NCBI GenBank assembly: GCA_020633055.1
Contig: JACKEJ010000005.1
Coordinates: forward strand, 868,001-932,000
Origin: Sandaracinaceae bacterium
GTDB lineage: Bacteria; Myxococcota_A; Polyangia; Polyangiales; Houyiibacteriaceae
Direction of reading: 5' to 3'
Length of the DNA stretch: 64,000 nucleotides
Below, piece after piece: positions 35,459 to 46,000 of the stretch (its first letter is position 1; each line of letters begins with the position of its first letter). Position numbers and translations under genes: made by a program. Under the pieces are notes generated by a model. It was not told the origin of the DNA, ran no database searches, and saw nothing but the letters and a program-made list of their open reading frames with translations.

Positions 35459-36950
35459 CCGCTTGGTTTCACCGCTCTCGGTGCTCGCGGGCGTGTCCTT
35501 GATGGTCGCGGGCTGTGTCCCTGCGCTCCCTCAGGGCGCCGCCCGGGCCCCGAACACGGAGGTCCCGGACGCGTTCGGAGGTGCCCTCGACACCAGCAAC
35601 TCCGCGCTGGTCGACTGGCACGACTTCTTCGAGGACCCCCAGCTGGTGGCCCTCATCGACGTCGCCCTCGAGAACAACCAGGAGCTCAACATCCTGGTCC
35701 AGGAGATGCTGGTCACGCAGAGCGAGATCCGGGCGCGGCGCGGCGACTACCTCCCGCGCCTCGGCATCGGGGGTGGCGCCGGCATCGAGCGCGTGGGCGA
35801 GCACAGCAGCCAGGGTCGCAGCGACGAACAGGCGGGCCTCCGCCAAGACCTGCAGGACTACCGGGTCGGACTCTTCGCGTCCTGGGAGGTCGACATCTGG
35901 CGCCAGCTGCGCAACCTGCGCGACGCGGCGGTCAACCGATACCTGGCCAGCGTCGAGGGGCGGAACTTCATGGTGACCCGGCTGGTGGCCGAGATCGCCA
36001 ACCTCTACTACGAGCTGCTCGCGCTGGACGCCCGCCAGGAGGTCATCACCAACAGCATCGCGCTCCAGGAGACCGCGCTGGAGTTGGTGCGCGCGCAGCT
36101 GCAGTCGGCCCGCGTCACGTCGCTCGCCGTCACCCGCTTCGAGGCGCAGCTGCGCGGCTTCCAAGCCAACCAGTACGAGATCGCCCAGGCCATCGTGGAG
36201 CGCGAGAACCGGCTGAACTTCCTGTTGGGGCGCTTCCCGCAGCCCATCCCCCGCAGCTCCGCGGACTTCCTCTCCCGGCAGCCCATGGTGGTGTCTGCCG
36301 GGCTACCGACGCAGCTGCTCGAGAACCGACCCGACGTGCGCCAAGCGGAGCTCTTGCTCGAGGCCTCGTCCTTGGACGTCCGGGCCGCCCGCGCGCGCTT
36401 CTACCCCGCGCTGCGCCTGGAGGCGGGCGTAGGGCTCCACTCCTACAACATCCGGCAGCTCATCTCGCCGGGCTCCATCGTCTACAACCTGTTCGCCAAC
36501 ATCCTCGCGCCGCTGTTCAACCGGAACGACATCACGGCGCAGTACTTCGCGTCGAACGCGCGCCAGATGCAGGCGGTCATCGTGTACGAGCAGGCCATCC
36601 TCGGCGCCTACGTCGAGGTCATGACGTCGCTCAGCCGCATCAACAACCTGCGCAGCATGTTCGAGCTGAAGGAGATGCAGGTGGCGCGGCTCACGGAGTC
36701 CATCGAGATCTCGAACAACCTCTTCAACTCGGCGCGCGCCGACTACCTCGAGGTCCTGACCACGCGCCGCGACGCCCTCGAGGCCCAGATCGAGCTGATC
36801 GAGATCCGCCGGCTGCAGCTCAGCGCTGCGGTCGAGGTGTACCGCGCGCTGGGCGGCGGTTGGCGCACAGGAGACGACGCGACCGAAGGGTCCACGGCAC
36901 CAGGGTCCACACAAGATTCCGCGGAAAGCACCGCCGGAGGAGAACAATGA
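35451..36950 (+). CDS. Outer-membrane factor of RND efflux system (TolC/OprM-like)
   Basis: A 499-residue lipoprotein (lipobox VAGC) of the OprM/NodT type. It has two repeats of the outer membrane efflux fold, with WxDFFxDPxLxxLI and NQELNI near the N-terminus and ENRPDVRQAELLLEASSLDVRAARA at the start of the second half. The trimer forms the outer-membrane channel. Its stop overlaps the adaptor start (ATGA), so all three efflux proteins come from one operon. Confidence 0.9.
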   Translation: MSSRLVSPLSVLAGVSLMVAGCVPALPQGAARAPNTEVPDAFGGALDTSNSALVDWHDFFEDPQLVALIDVALENNQELNILVQEMLVTQSEIRARRGDYLPRLGIGGGAGIERVGEHSSQGRSDEQAGLRQDLQDYRVGLFASWEVDIWRQLRNLRDAAVNRYLASVEGRNFMVTRLVAEIANLYYELLALDARQEVITNSIALQETALELVRAQLQSARVTSLAVTRFEAQLRGFQANQYEIAQAIVERENRLNFLLGRFPQPIPRSSADFLSRQPMVVSAGLPTQLLENRPDVRQAELLLEASSLDVRAARARFYPALRLEAGVGLHSYNIRQLISPGSIVYNLFANILAPLFNRNDITAQYFASNARQMQAVIVYEQAILGAYVEVMTSLSRINNLRSMFELKEMQVARLTESIEISNNLFNSARADYLEVLTTRRDALEAQIELIEIRRLQLSAAVEVYRALGGGWRTGDDATEGSTAPGSTQDSAESTAGGEQ

Positions 36951-38119
36951 TGTCTAGAGCACGATCCACCGCGAGCACCGGGCCCTCTATGCGGTCCTTG
37001 GCCTGCGCGCTGCTTCTGTCCCTCCCGTCCTCCGCGATGGTCGCGTGCAGCTCGGGCCACGCCGAGCACCACACGGAGGAGGCCCACCACCCGGTCGTGC
37101 TGACCAACCCGGCCGTGATGGACTTCCCCACCAGTGAGGAATACGTAAGCCAGATCCACTCGCGGCGGCACGTCGAGATCCGCGCGCTGGACGAGGGCTA
37201 CCTGCGGGCCATCCCCGTGCAGGAGGGCCAGGCCGTCACCCAAGGGCAGCTGATGTTCAAGCTGCTCCCGGTGGTCTACCGCGCGCGCCTCGACAGCCAC
37301 CGCGCCGAGCTGCACCTGGCCGAGATCCGGGTGCGCAACGCCCGCCAGCTGTTCGAGCAGCACATCGTGTCGGACCAGGAGGTCGCCATGGCCGAGGCCG
37401 AGCGCAATCGGGCGCGCGCCGAGAACGACCTCGCCGAAGCCGAGTTCCGCTTCACGAACATCGTCGCGCCCTTCGACGGCATCATGGACCGGCAGTACGT
37501 GCAGGAGGGCAGCCTGGTCGAGGCCGGCGACATGCTCACCACGGTCTCCGACAACAGCCTCATGTGGGTGTACTTCAACGTGCCCGAGGCCGACTACCTG
37601 CGCTTCAGGGCCATCCCCGACGCCACGGATCCAGAGCACCCGCAGACCCTACGCATCCCTGGCGCGCGCGTGGAGCTGCGCCTCGCGAACGGGGCGCTGT
37701 TCGACCAGGTGGCGGCCGAGACGCTCACCATCGAGTCAACGTTCGACAACGAGACCGGCAACATCCAGTTCAGGGCGGACTTCCCGAACCCCGCCAACCT
37801 CCTACGGCACGGCCAGACGGGCACGTTGGTCATCAACGAGACCCTCCACGACGTGCTCGTCATCCCACAGCGCGCCGTGTTCGACGTGCTCGACAAGCAG
37901 TACGTGTTCGTCGTCGACGCGGAAGGCATCGCCCACCAGCGCGAGATCACCGTCTCGAACGAGTCGGACGACGTCTTCGTCATCAGCCGCGGCCTTACCG
38001 CCGAGGACCGCATCGTGCTCGACGGAGTGCGCCAGGTACACGACGGAGAGCACATCGAGAGCACCGAGTTCCGCTCGCCCGAAGACGGTCTCTCGCATTT
38101 GAAGCAGCACGCCGAATAG
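36947..38119 (+). CDS. RND periplasmic adaptor (membrane fusion protein)
   Basis: A 390-residue adaptor with a signal and lipobox-like VACS. Lipoyl/hairpin segments include YLRAIPVQEGQAVTQGQLMF and the alpha-hairpin RNARQLFEQHIVSDQEVAMAEAE. A FTNIVAPFDGIMDRQYVQEG barrel segment and VLVIPQRAVFD are typical of MexA/AcrA proteins. GGAGGAGAACA precedes the start and overlaps the upstream stop. Confidence 0.92.
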   Translation: MMSRARSTASTGPSMRSLACALLLSLPSSAMVACSSGHAEHHTEEAHHPVVLTNPAVMDFPTSEEYVSQIHSRRHVEIRALDEGYLRAIPVQEGQAVTQGQLMFKLLPVVYRARLDSHRAELHLAEIRVRNARQLFEQHIVSDQEVAMAEAERNRARAENDLAEAEFRFTNIVAPFDGIMDRQYVQEGSLVEAGDMLTTVSDNSLMWVYFNVPEADYLRFRAIPDATDPEHPQTLRIPGARVELRLANGALFDQVAAETLTIESTFDNETGNIQFRADFPNPANLLRHGQTGTLVINETLHDVLVIPQRAVFDVLDKQYVFVVDAEGIAHQREITVSNESDDVFVISRGLTAEDRIVLDGVRQVHDGEHIESTEFRSPEDGLSHLKQHAE

Positions 38120-38167
38120 ACCTTCCCAGGCGGCGCTCCACGGGGCCTCACAACAAGACAGGCGACC

Positions 38168-41100
38168 ATGTTCACGAAGATTCTCAAGCGACCAGGTCTG
38201 GCGATTGTTCTCTCGATCGTCATCATGTTCCTTGGTGTTCTAGGTATCGAAAGCCTCCCCATCGCGCAGTTCCCCGACGTGGCCCCGCCGACGGTCTACG
38301 TGTCCATCGCGTACCCAGGCGCCAGCGCGAACGTCTTGACCGACTCCGTGCTCGTGCCGCTCGAGCAGTCCATCAACGGCGTGCAGGACATGCGCTACAT
38401 GGTCTCCAGCGCCACGAGCGCCGGCGAGGCGACCATCGCCATCTTCTTCGAGCCCGGGACCAACCCGGACATCAACGTCGTGAACGTGCAGAACCGCGTC
38501 AACATCATGTTGAGCCGATTGCCACCCCTCGTCGTTCGAGAAGGCATCCTCGTCAGCCAGGTCGTGCCGAGTATGTTGATGTATCTCAACATCTTCAGCA
38601 CTGATCCGAACGCGGATCAGACTGACCTCTTCAACTACGCGAACGTCTACATCATGCCGGTGCTCAAACGCATCCAGGGCATGGGCATCCCGCGCAACCT
38701 CGGCAACCGTAGCTTCGCGATGCGCATCTGGCTGAACCCCGAGCGCATGCGCGCCTACGACATCTCCGTCGAGGACGTCATGGAGGCCGTCGCCGAACAG
38801 AGCATCATCGGCTCGCCGGGGCGACTCGGTCAGGCGACCGGCATGGTCTCGCAGTCGCGCGAGTACGTGCTCACGTACATCGGCCGCTACAACGAGCCCG
38901 AGCAGTACGGCGACATCATCCTGCGAGCGCGACCCAACGGCGAGATCCTGCGCCTGAGGGACATCTGCGTCCGCCCGAACACAGTGGAACCCATCGTGGT
39001 GCCGGCAGGAGACGACGCCGACGACACGGCGGAGGCCGACGCCGATGACCACGTGGCGGCCGCCCGCCCGGCGCACGGCACGAACGAGCACGAGGGCATC
39101 GAGCTGGGCTCGGAGTTCTTCGACATCTACTCGGACGTCGATGGACACCCCACCGCGTCCATCGTGCTCAAGCAGGCGCCAGGTTCGAACGCGGCCGAGA
39201 TCATCGAGGAGGTCAAGCGCACCCTCGACGAGCTGCGCGAGTCGTTCCCCCCTGGCATGGACTACGAGATCGCCTACGACGTCTCGCGCTTCGTCGACGC
39301 GTCCATCGAGCAGGTGCTCCACACGCTGCTCGAAGCGTTCCTGCTGGTGTCGCTCGTGGTCTTCATGTTCCTCGGCGACGTCCGCTCGACGCTCATCCCG
39401 ACGCTGGCCGTGCCCGTCTCGCTCATCGGCAGCTTCTTCGTGCTGACGCTGATGGGCTTCTCCATCAACCTCATCACCCTCTTCGCCATGGTGTTGGCCA
39501 TCGGCGTCGTCGTGGACGACGCGATCGTGGTCGTGGAGGCCGTGCACGCGAAGATGGCCGAGAAACACCTCACGCCCTATCGGGCCACGTGGGAGGTGCT
39601 CCAGGAGATCAGCGGCGCCATCATCGCCATCACGCTCGTGATGACCGCCGTGTTCGTCCCGGTGACGTTCGTCCCGGGCCCGGTCGGCGTGTTCTACCGC
39701 CAGTTCGGCGTGACGATGGCGTCGACCATCATCCTCTCGGGCGTGGTCGCGCTCACGCTCACGCCCGTGCTGTGCGCGATGATCCTCAAGCCACACGACC
39801 CGCACGCCCACGGCGAGCACGACACGCGTAGCCTGAAGGAGCGCTTCCAGGCGCTGAGCGGCAAGCAGATCGCCGTGTACGCGCTGCTGGGGTTGCCCGC
39901 GTTGCTCGGCATCACCTACCTGGCCCACGAGCTGTGGGGACCCATCGGCTTCCTGCTCCTGCTGGTTCCCTTCGTTCAGGCGCCCTTCAGCCGCGGCATC
40001 GACAAGATCACGAACTTCTACGCGCTGCGCCTGCTCAAGCCCATCGTGACGCGTCGGCTCGTGACGGTGCTGGTGGTCGCCGGCTTCGCGATGGGCATCG
40101 TCGGCGAGAGCTCCCTCCTCCCCAGCGGCTTCATCCCCGGCGAGGACCAGGGCATCATCTACGCCGTGCTCCAGACCCCACCCGGCTCGACGCTGGAGTA
40201 CACCAACGCCAAGTCGCAGGAGCTCGAGCGCATCGCCCACGACATCGAAGGAGTGCGCTCCGTGACGTCCGTCGCGGGCTACGAGATCCTCACCGAGGGC
40301 CGTGGCTCCAACGCCGGCACTGCCATCATCAACCTCGAGGACTGGTCCGAGCGCGAGCACACAGCCCAGGAGATCATCGAGGAGCTCGAGGAGCGCACGC
40401 ACGAGATGACGGACATCAAGCTCGAGTTCTTCGAGCCGCCTGCCATCCCGGGCTTCGGCGCCGCGGGCGGTATCGCCATGCGCGTGCTCGACCAGACGCA
40501 GTCGAGTACACCGGACTACGAGCGGCTGGGGGTCGTCACCGAGGAGTTCATCGCGGCGCTGCGGGAGAGGCCGGAGGTGGGCAGCGTCTTCACGTTCTAC
40601 GCGGCCGACTATCCGCAGTACGAGCTCGTCATCAACAACGACGTGGCCATGCAGAAGGGCGTGTCCATCGAGCGCGCCCTGAACAACCTCAACATCCTCA
40701 TCGGCAGCACGTACGAGCAGGGCTTCGTGCGCTTCAACCAGTTCTACAAGGTCTACGTGCAGGCGTGGCCCGAGTTCCGGCGCATGCCGGACGACCTCAA
40801 TGACCTCTTCGTCCGCAACGAGGCCGGCGAGATGGTCCCCTACTCGTCGTTCATGCGTATCGAGCGGAGGCAGGGCCTGAACGAGATCACCCGCTACAAC
40901 CTGTATCCCTCCGCGGCCATCCAGCTCGTCCCAGCGTCGGGCTACTCCACGGGTCAGGCCATCGCCGCCGTCCGCGAGGTCGCCGAGGCCACCCTCCCAC
41001 GCGGCTACGACCTCGGCTGGGAAGGCCTCTCGTGGGACGAGTCGCGGCAAGGCAACGCAGCCCTCTACATCTTCCTGATCGTCGTCGCCTTCGTGTATTT

Positions 41101-42082
41101 GGTGCTCGTCGCGCAGTACGAGAGCTTCCTGATCCCGTTGGCCGTCATCTTCTCGCTCCCCATCGGCATCTTCGGCTCCTTCTTCCTGCTGCAGGGAGCC
41201 GGCCTGGCGAACGACGTCTGGGCGCAGCTGGGCATGATCATGTTGGTCGGTCTGCTCGGAAAGAACGCGATCCTGATCGTGGAGTTCGCCGTCCAGCGGA
41301 GACACGAGGGGGCGTCGCTGAAGGACGCGGCCATCGAGGGCGGCAAGCTGCGCTTCCGGCCCATCCAGATGACGTCCTTCGCGTTCGTCGCCGGCCTCAT
41401 CCCGCTCGTCGTGTCCCACGGCGCCGGCGCCATCGGCAACCGCACCATCGGCATCACGGGCGTCGGCGGCATGCTCTTGGGCACGGTCGTGGGTGTCATC
41501 GTCATCCCGGGCCTGTACTACCTGTTCGCGCGCATCTCGGACGGCAAGAAGCTCTTGCGAGACGAGGTGGACACGCCGCTCAGCGAGCCCTCGGAGGACA
41601 CGCCGTTCACGTTCGAGGACCTGCCCGACGAGCCCGCGGCTTCGACCACGTCCGGCCCGAACGATACCAAGGCGCCACCCGAGACGGCCACGACCGCGGC
41701 AGGGGCAGCGCCAGTGGTGGTCGGAGCGCCGGTCGCCGCTTCGCCTGAACCGGCCGCCCCGCCCGAGAGGCCGGAGCCAACCCCGCCTGCGCCGACGTCC
41801 GCCAAGGCCGAGCCCGCGCAGTCGACGCCCGCGCCGACGCCCGCCGAGGCCGAGCCTACGCAGACCCTCGCGCCCGTCGCGCCGAAAGCCCCCGAGCCCA
41901 GCGCGGCCACTTCGCCGGCGGCATCCGTGCCGCCCCCCGCCGCAACGCCCGAGTCCGCCAAGCCCACGCCGTCAGCCACGGCGGAGCCCGAACCCACGAA
42001 GCCCAGCGCAGCGACCACCGACGCGCCGCAAGCACCCGCAGAGACCACTCCCCCGAAGCCCGAAGGGACCGACGAGTCCTGA
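38168..42082 (+). CDS. RND efflux permease (HAE1 type) with insertions and long tail
   Basis: A 1304-residue inner-membrane proton-driven pump. It begins MFTKILKRPGLAIVLSIVIM and has the TM4 proton-relay motif GVVVDDAIVVVEAV. It is longer than MexB/AcrB (~1040). There is an acidic insertion near residues 275-318 (DDADDTAEADADD). The central linker near residues 540-615 holds two extra hydrophobic segments (AVYALLGLPALLGITYL and GPIGFLLLLVPFVQ). A disordered Pro/Ala/Glu/Thr tail of about 180 residues sits at the C-terminus. Drug or metabolite substrates are unknown. Confidence 0.92.
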   Translation: MFTKILKRPGLAIVLSIVIMFLGVLGIESLPIAQFPDVAPPTVYVSIAYPGASANVLTDSVLVPLEQSINGVQDMRYMVSSATSAGEATIAIFFEPGTNPDINVVNVQNRVNIMLSRLPPLVVREGILVSQVVPSMLMYLNIFSTDPNADQTDLFNYANVYIMPVLKRIQGMGIPRNLGNRSFAMRIWLNPERMRAYDISVEDVMEAVAEQSIIGSPGRLGQATGMVSQSREYVLTYIGRYNEPEQYGDIILRARPNGEILRLRDICVRPNTVEPIVVPAGDDADDTAEADADDHVAAARPAHGTNEHEGIELGSEFFDIYSDVDGHPTASIVLKQAPGSNAAEIIEEVKRTLDELRESFPPGMDYEIAYDVSRFVDASIEQVLHTLLEAFLLVSLVVFMFLGDVRSTLIPTLAVPVSLIGSFFVLTLMGFSINLITLFAMVLAIGVVVDDAIVVVEAVHAKMAEKHLTPYRATWEVLQEISGAIIAITLVMTAVFVPVTFVPGPVGVFYRQFGVTMASTIILSGVVALTLTPVLCAMILKPHDPHAHGEHDTRSLKERFQALSGKQIAVYALLGLPALLGITYLAHELWGPIGFLLLLVPFVQAPFSRGIDKITNFYALRLLKPIVTRRLVTVLVVAGFAMGIVGESSLLPSGFIPGEDQGIIYAVLQTPPGSTLEYTNAKSQELERIAHDIEGVRSVTSVAGYEILTEGRGSNAGTAIINLEDWSEREHTAQEIIEELEERTHEMTDIKLEFFEPPAIPGFGAAGGIAMRVLDQTQSSTPDYERLGVVTEEFIAALRERPEVGSVFTFYAADYPQYELVINNDVAMQKGVSIERALNNLNILIGSTYEQGFVRFNQFYKVYVQAWPEFRRMPDDLNDLFVRNEAGEMVPYSSFMRIERRQGLNEITRYNLYPSAAIQLVPASGYSTGQAIAAVREVAEATLPRGYDLGWEGLSWDESRQGNAALYIFLIVVAFVYLVLVAQYESFLIPLAVIFSLPIGIFGSFFLLQGAGLANDVWAQLGMIMLVGLLGKNAILIVEFAVQRRHEGASLKDAAIEGGKLRFRPIQMTSFAFVAGLIPLVVSHGAGAIGNRTIGITGVGGMLLGTVVGVIVIPGLYYLFARISDGKKLLRDEVDTPLSEPSEDTPFTFEDLPDEPAASTTSGPNDTKAPPETATTAAGAAPVVVGAPVAASPEPAAPPERPEPTPPAPTSAKAEPAQSTPAPTPAEAEPTQTLAPVAPKAPEPSAATSPAASVPPPAATPESAKPTPSATAEPEPTKPSAATTDAPQAPAETTPPKPEGTDES

Positions 42083-42234
42083 CCTCCTGTGAGGCGGCGG
42101 CCCAGATCCCGCGCCGTCGGGCGATGACTCGACGGCGCGACGTTCGGCCACACTCCCTGTGGGGCGAATGCTCCGCGCGCGTCGGTGCTTCGGCTCGACA
42201 CCCCGCCTCGCCCTGTGGTTGACTCCCGCCGTCG

Positions 42235-42903
42235 ATGGAAGCCGTCATCCTCACGATCGTGTTCTTCGTCCTCGCCGCCCTCGGCCTGGGCGTGTGGTGG
42301 TTCTCGTCGGACCGCGTCGGCAAACGCCGCCTGCAGAGCGTCGCGAGCACACCCATCGAGAGCGCTGCGGAGGGCGCGCTCGTGAAGGTCACGGGCACGC
42401 TCTCGCTCGCGGACCACCCCGAGCTCGAGGGCCCCCTCACCGGCCGACGCTGCGTCGGCTACGTGGTCGAGGTCAAAGAGCGTACGCAGTCGGGCGCCAA
42501 GGCGAACTGGGACACCATCGTCATGACCGAGGACGCGGTGGCGTTCGTCGTCGAAGACGCCACGGGGCGCGCCCTGGTGAAGGCCGCGGGCGCCCACCTG
42601 GTCCTGGTCCGCGACGGGCACGTCCACTCGGGCGCGCTCAGCGACCACGCGGAGCGCGCGAAGGACTTCCTCATGCGGCAGGGCACGGAGAGCGAGAACG
42701 TGCTGCGCTTGAAGAAGGCCCTCCGCTACGAAGAGGGCGTGCTCGAACAGGGCGAAGAGGTGAGCATCCTGGGAGTCGCCAACTGGGAGCCCGTCCCCGC
42801 GACCCTGCGGCGAGACGGCGACGCGACCGACGCCAAGTGGCTGGTCCTGAGCGCCCCGAGCAACGGGCAGCTCACCATCAGCGACGACCCGACGACCATC
42901 TGA
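42235..42903 (+). CDS. GIDE-domain membrane protein
   Basis: A 222-residue protein with one N-terminal helix (VILTIVFFVLAALGLGVWWF) and a GIDE-like domain (CVGYVVEVKERTQ, AVAFVVEDATGRALV, EEGVLEQGEEVSILGVA). The domain is named from eukaryotic MULAN/GIDE ubiquitin ligases, but bacterial members lack the RING finger. Its role is unknown. It follows the efflux operon by about 150 bp. Confidence 0.75.
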   Translation: MEAVILTIVFFVLAALGLGVWWFSSDRVGKRRLQSVASTPIESAAEGALVKVTGTLSLADHPELEGPLTGRRCVGYVVEVKERTQSGAKANWDTIVMTEDAVAFVVEDATGRALVKAAGAHLVLVRDGHVHSGALSDHAERAKDFLMRQGTESENVLRLKKALRYEEGVLEQGEEVSILGVANWEPVPATLRRDGDATDAKWLVLSAPSNGQLTISDDPTTI

Positions 42904-43007
42904 TCCCGCGCTCGGGCGGGGAGTACCCGACGCAGCGCCAGGTTGAACTCCCTCGTGCACATGCGTGGTACGTTGCCTCTGGAACAATCGACCTCACGGC
43001 GCTCCAC

Positions 43008-46000
43008 ATGTCACGTCCCGCACCCTGCTCCCTCGCCGCCTTCCTGCTCGCCTCCCTCTCCACGCTGACGGGCTGCGGTGGCGACGGAGGAGGCGACGGT
43101 GGGACCACCACGTTGTGCACGGCGGACATCGAGTGCAGCGACGGTCGCTTCTGCAACGGCGCCGAGCGCTGCGCCCCGGGGAGCGCCGACGCCGACGCGC
43201 GAGGCTGCGTCGCCGCCGTGAGCCCGTGCCTCGCCGCACAGACGTGCGACGAAGGGGCGCAGCGCTGCACGACCGAGTGCGAGATCACGGGGGACGCCGA
43301 CGGCGACGGTCACCTCGACGTGTCCTGTGGCGGGGACGATTGCGCCGACAACGACGCGCTGCGCTTCCCCGGCAACCTCGAGGTCTGCGACACGGCGGAC
43401 CACGACGAGGACTGCGATCCGAGCACCTTCGGCGTGCGCGACCTCGACCAGGACGGCATCGCCGACGGCGCATGCTGCAACGTCAGCGGCGACGAGCGCT
43501 TCTGCGGCCGGGACTGCGACGACACCGCGGCGGGCGTGCACCCCAACGCGCCCGAGGTGTGCGACGGGGCGGACAACGACTGCGACGGGACGAACGACGA
43601 GGGCGTGTTCGCCACGTTCTACCGAGACGCGGACGGCGACGGATATGGCGACCCCACCGCGCCCGTGGAGCACGCCTGCGGCTCGGCCCACGACGACTCG
43701 GAGAACGGCTTCGACTGCGACGACGACAACGACACCGTGCGCCCCGGAGCCGTCGAGCTGTGTGACGGCGTCGACAACAACTGCGACGGCCTCTACGAGC
43801 GTGACCTGGATCGGGACGGCCACCTCGACCCGGCCTCTGTGTGCGCGCCCGCGCAGCTGCCCACGGACGACTGCAACGACTTCGTGGCTGGCATCTACGG
43901 CGGCGCCGAGGAGCGCTGCGACGGAATCGACAACGACTGCGATCAGCTCATCGACGAGCGCGCAGACGCTGACGCGGTGTGCGCCACGACCGGGACGCGT
44001 GCCGCCTACTGCCTCGACGAGAGCTGCATCGTGGCCGCGTGCGAGCCGCTGCGCGGAGACTGCAACCGCGATGGTTCGGACGGCTGCGAGCAGGATCTCG
44101 CGAACGACGCCGCCCACTGCGGCGCGTGCGGCGCGGCGTGCCCGCTCGGCGAAGCTTGCGTCGCGGCCGCGTGCGTGGCCCCGACGGTCGTCGACCTCGC
44201 CATTGGGGAAGCGCATGGCTGCGTGCTCACCGCGACCGGCCACGTGGGCTGTTGGGGTCGCAACGAGTACGGGCAGCTGGGCCAGGTCGCGGGCAGCCCC
44301 CGGGGTTACGTCGCGCACGCCCCGCAGCTACCGGTGGCGCGGGAGCTCGCGACGACCGCTGCCACGACGTGCGTGATCGACGAGACGGGGCACGTGGTCT
44401 GCACGGGTCGCAACGCGTACGGCGAGCGCGGCATCGGCAACCGCGGCGCGCGTAGCGGTCCCACGGAGGTGCTAGGCCTCGCGGACGCGGTGGACCTGCG
44501 CGCGAGTCACAACGTCGCGTGCGCGCGTCGACCCGACGGCAGCCTCGCCTGCTGGGGCTGGGGTGCAGGGCTCGTGGACGCCACCATCCCGGTCACCCTC
44601 GCGATGGACGTGGGGGACTACGACGTGGGGTCCGGGACCGTCTGCGGCATCGACGGACCGCTCAGCGGCCCGTGGTGCATGGGCGGCGACGAGAGCGGCG
44701 CGCTCGGCGACATGGCCGTGTTGCCCACCTGCATGTCTCGCAGCCCAGTCGAGCAGTTCAGCCTGAACGCGCCCTGCGCCGCGAGCCCGACGCCAGTGGC
44801 GACGGGCACGGCGCTCACGTCGATCGCCACGGGCGGAGGCTACACCTGCGCCACGACGGGCATCGCGGTCGGGTGCTGGGGGCTCAACACCTTCCAGCAA
44901 GCGCTCGTCCCACCGCCGACCCAGTACACCCAGCTGACGGCGCTGGCAATTGCAGGTGGGCCGGGCGCGCCCACGTTCACCGCGCTCGAGGCGGGCGACG
45001 ACCACACGTGTGGCCTACGGACGGACGGCTCGCTCATGTGCTGGGGCCGCAACGACGGAGGGCAGCTGGGCCGCGGCAGCGTCGCCCCCTACGCAGGGCT
45101 CGGACCCGTGACCAGTGGGCTCGTGTTCGAGCGCGTGGTGGCGGCGGGGCGCACCACGTGTGCATTGGACGACGCGGGGGACGTGCTCTGTTGGGGGCGC
45201 AACACGGACGGCCAGGTCGGCGACCGCACGAGCACGGCGCGCTCCGTCCCGACACGCGTCCTCGGCTTCGAGACCACACGCGCGCTCGGCGGCGGCGGGG
45301 GCCGTCCGTGCGCCGTGTTGTCCACCGGCGACGTGACCTGCTGGGGAGACGGCACGCCGACTCCCGAAGCGCAAGACGCGGGGGCCGTCGCGGTCGCCGT
45401 CGCCTCCGGCGGGCGGCACCGCTGCATCGTCACCGAGGACGAGGGGGTCCGGTGCTGGGGTAGCAACGAAAACGGGCAGCTCGGCCGAGGGACCACCACG
45501 GGCTCGGGCGAGCCCGCCGGGGACGTCACGCTGCCGGCTGTCCGCGCGCTGGACGCGGCCGCGGACACCACCTGCGCGGTCACGACGGCGGGCGAGGTGC
45601 TCTGCTGGGGCAACAACAGCGCGCGCCTCCTCGCCACGGACAGCGTGGCCATCTCCAACACCCCGGTGTCCATCCCCACGCTCGACGACGCCGTGCAAGT
45701 CGCGCTCTCGGGGTCGCACGCGTGCGCGCGACGCGCCGACGGGCGCATCCGCTGCTGGGGGACCGGGACGTACGGCGAGCTCGGCGACGGGACGGCTGCG
45801 GACGCGCTCGAGCCCGTCGACGTGGCCACCATCGACGACGCGCTCGTCGTGGGTGTCGGTGAGACCTTCAGCTGCGCGCTGCGCGCTTCCGGCCAAGTGT
45901 GGTGCTGGGGCCGCGGCGACCTGGGACAGCTCGGCGCCGGGCTGACCCGCACACAGGCCGCAACGCCCACTCGTGTCCTCGGCCTGACCGACATCGTCCA

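Noticed and set aside
38240..41419. 1059-codon frame antisense to the RND permease
   Set aside because: Composition is His/Asp/Arg-rich with no motif; it mirrors the real gene in high-GC DNA.
42159..43007. Upstream extension of the MopE/RCC1 gene
   Set aside because: It overlaps the GIDE gene in another frame; the lipoprotein signal starts at 43008.
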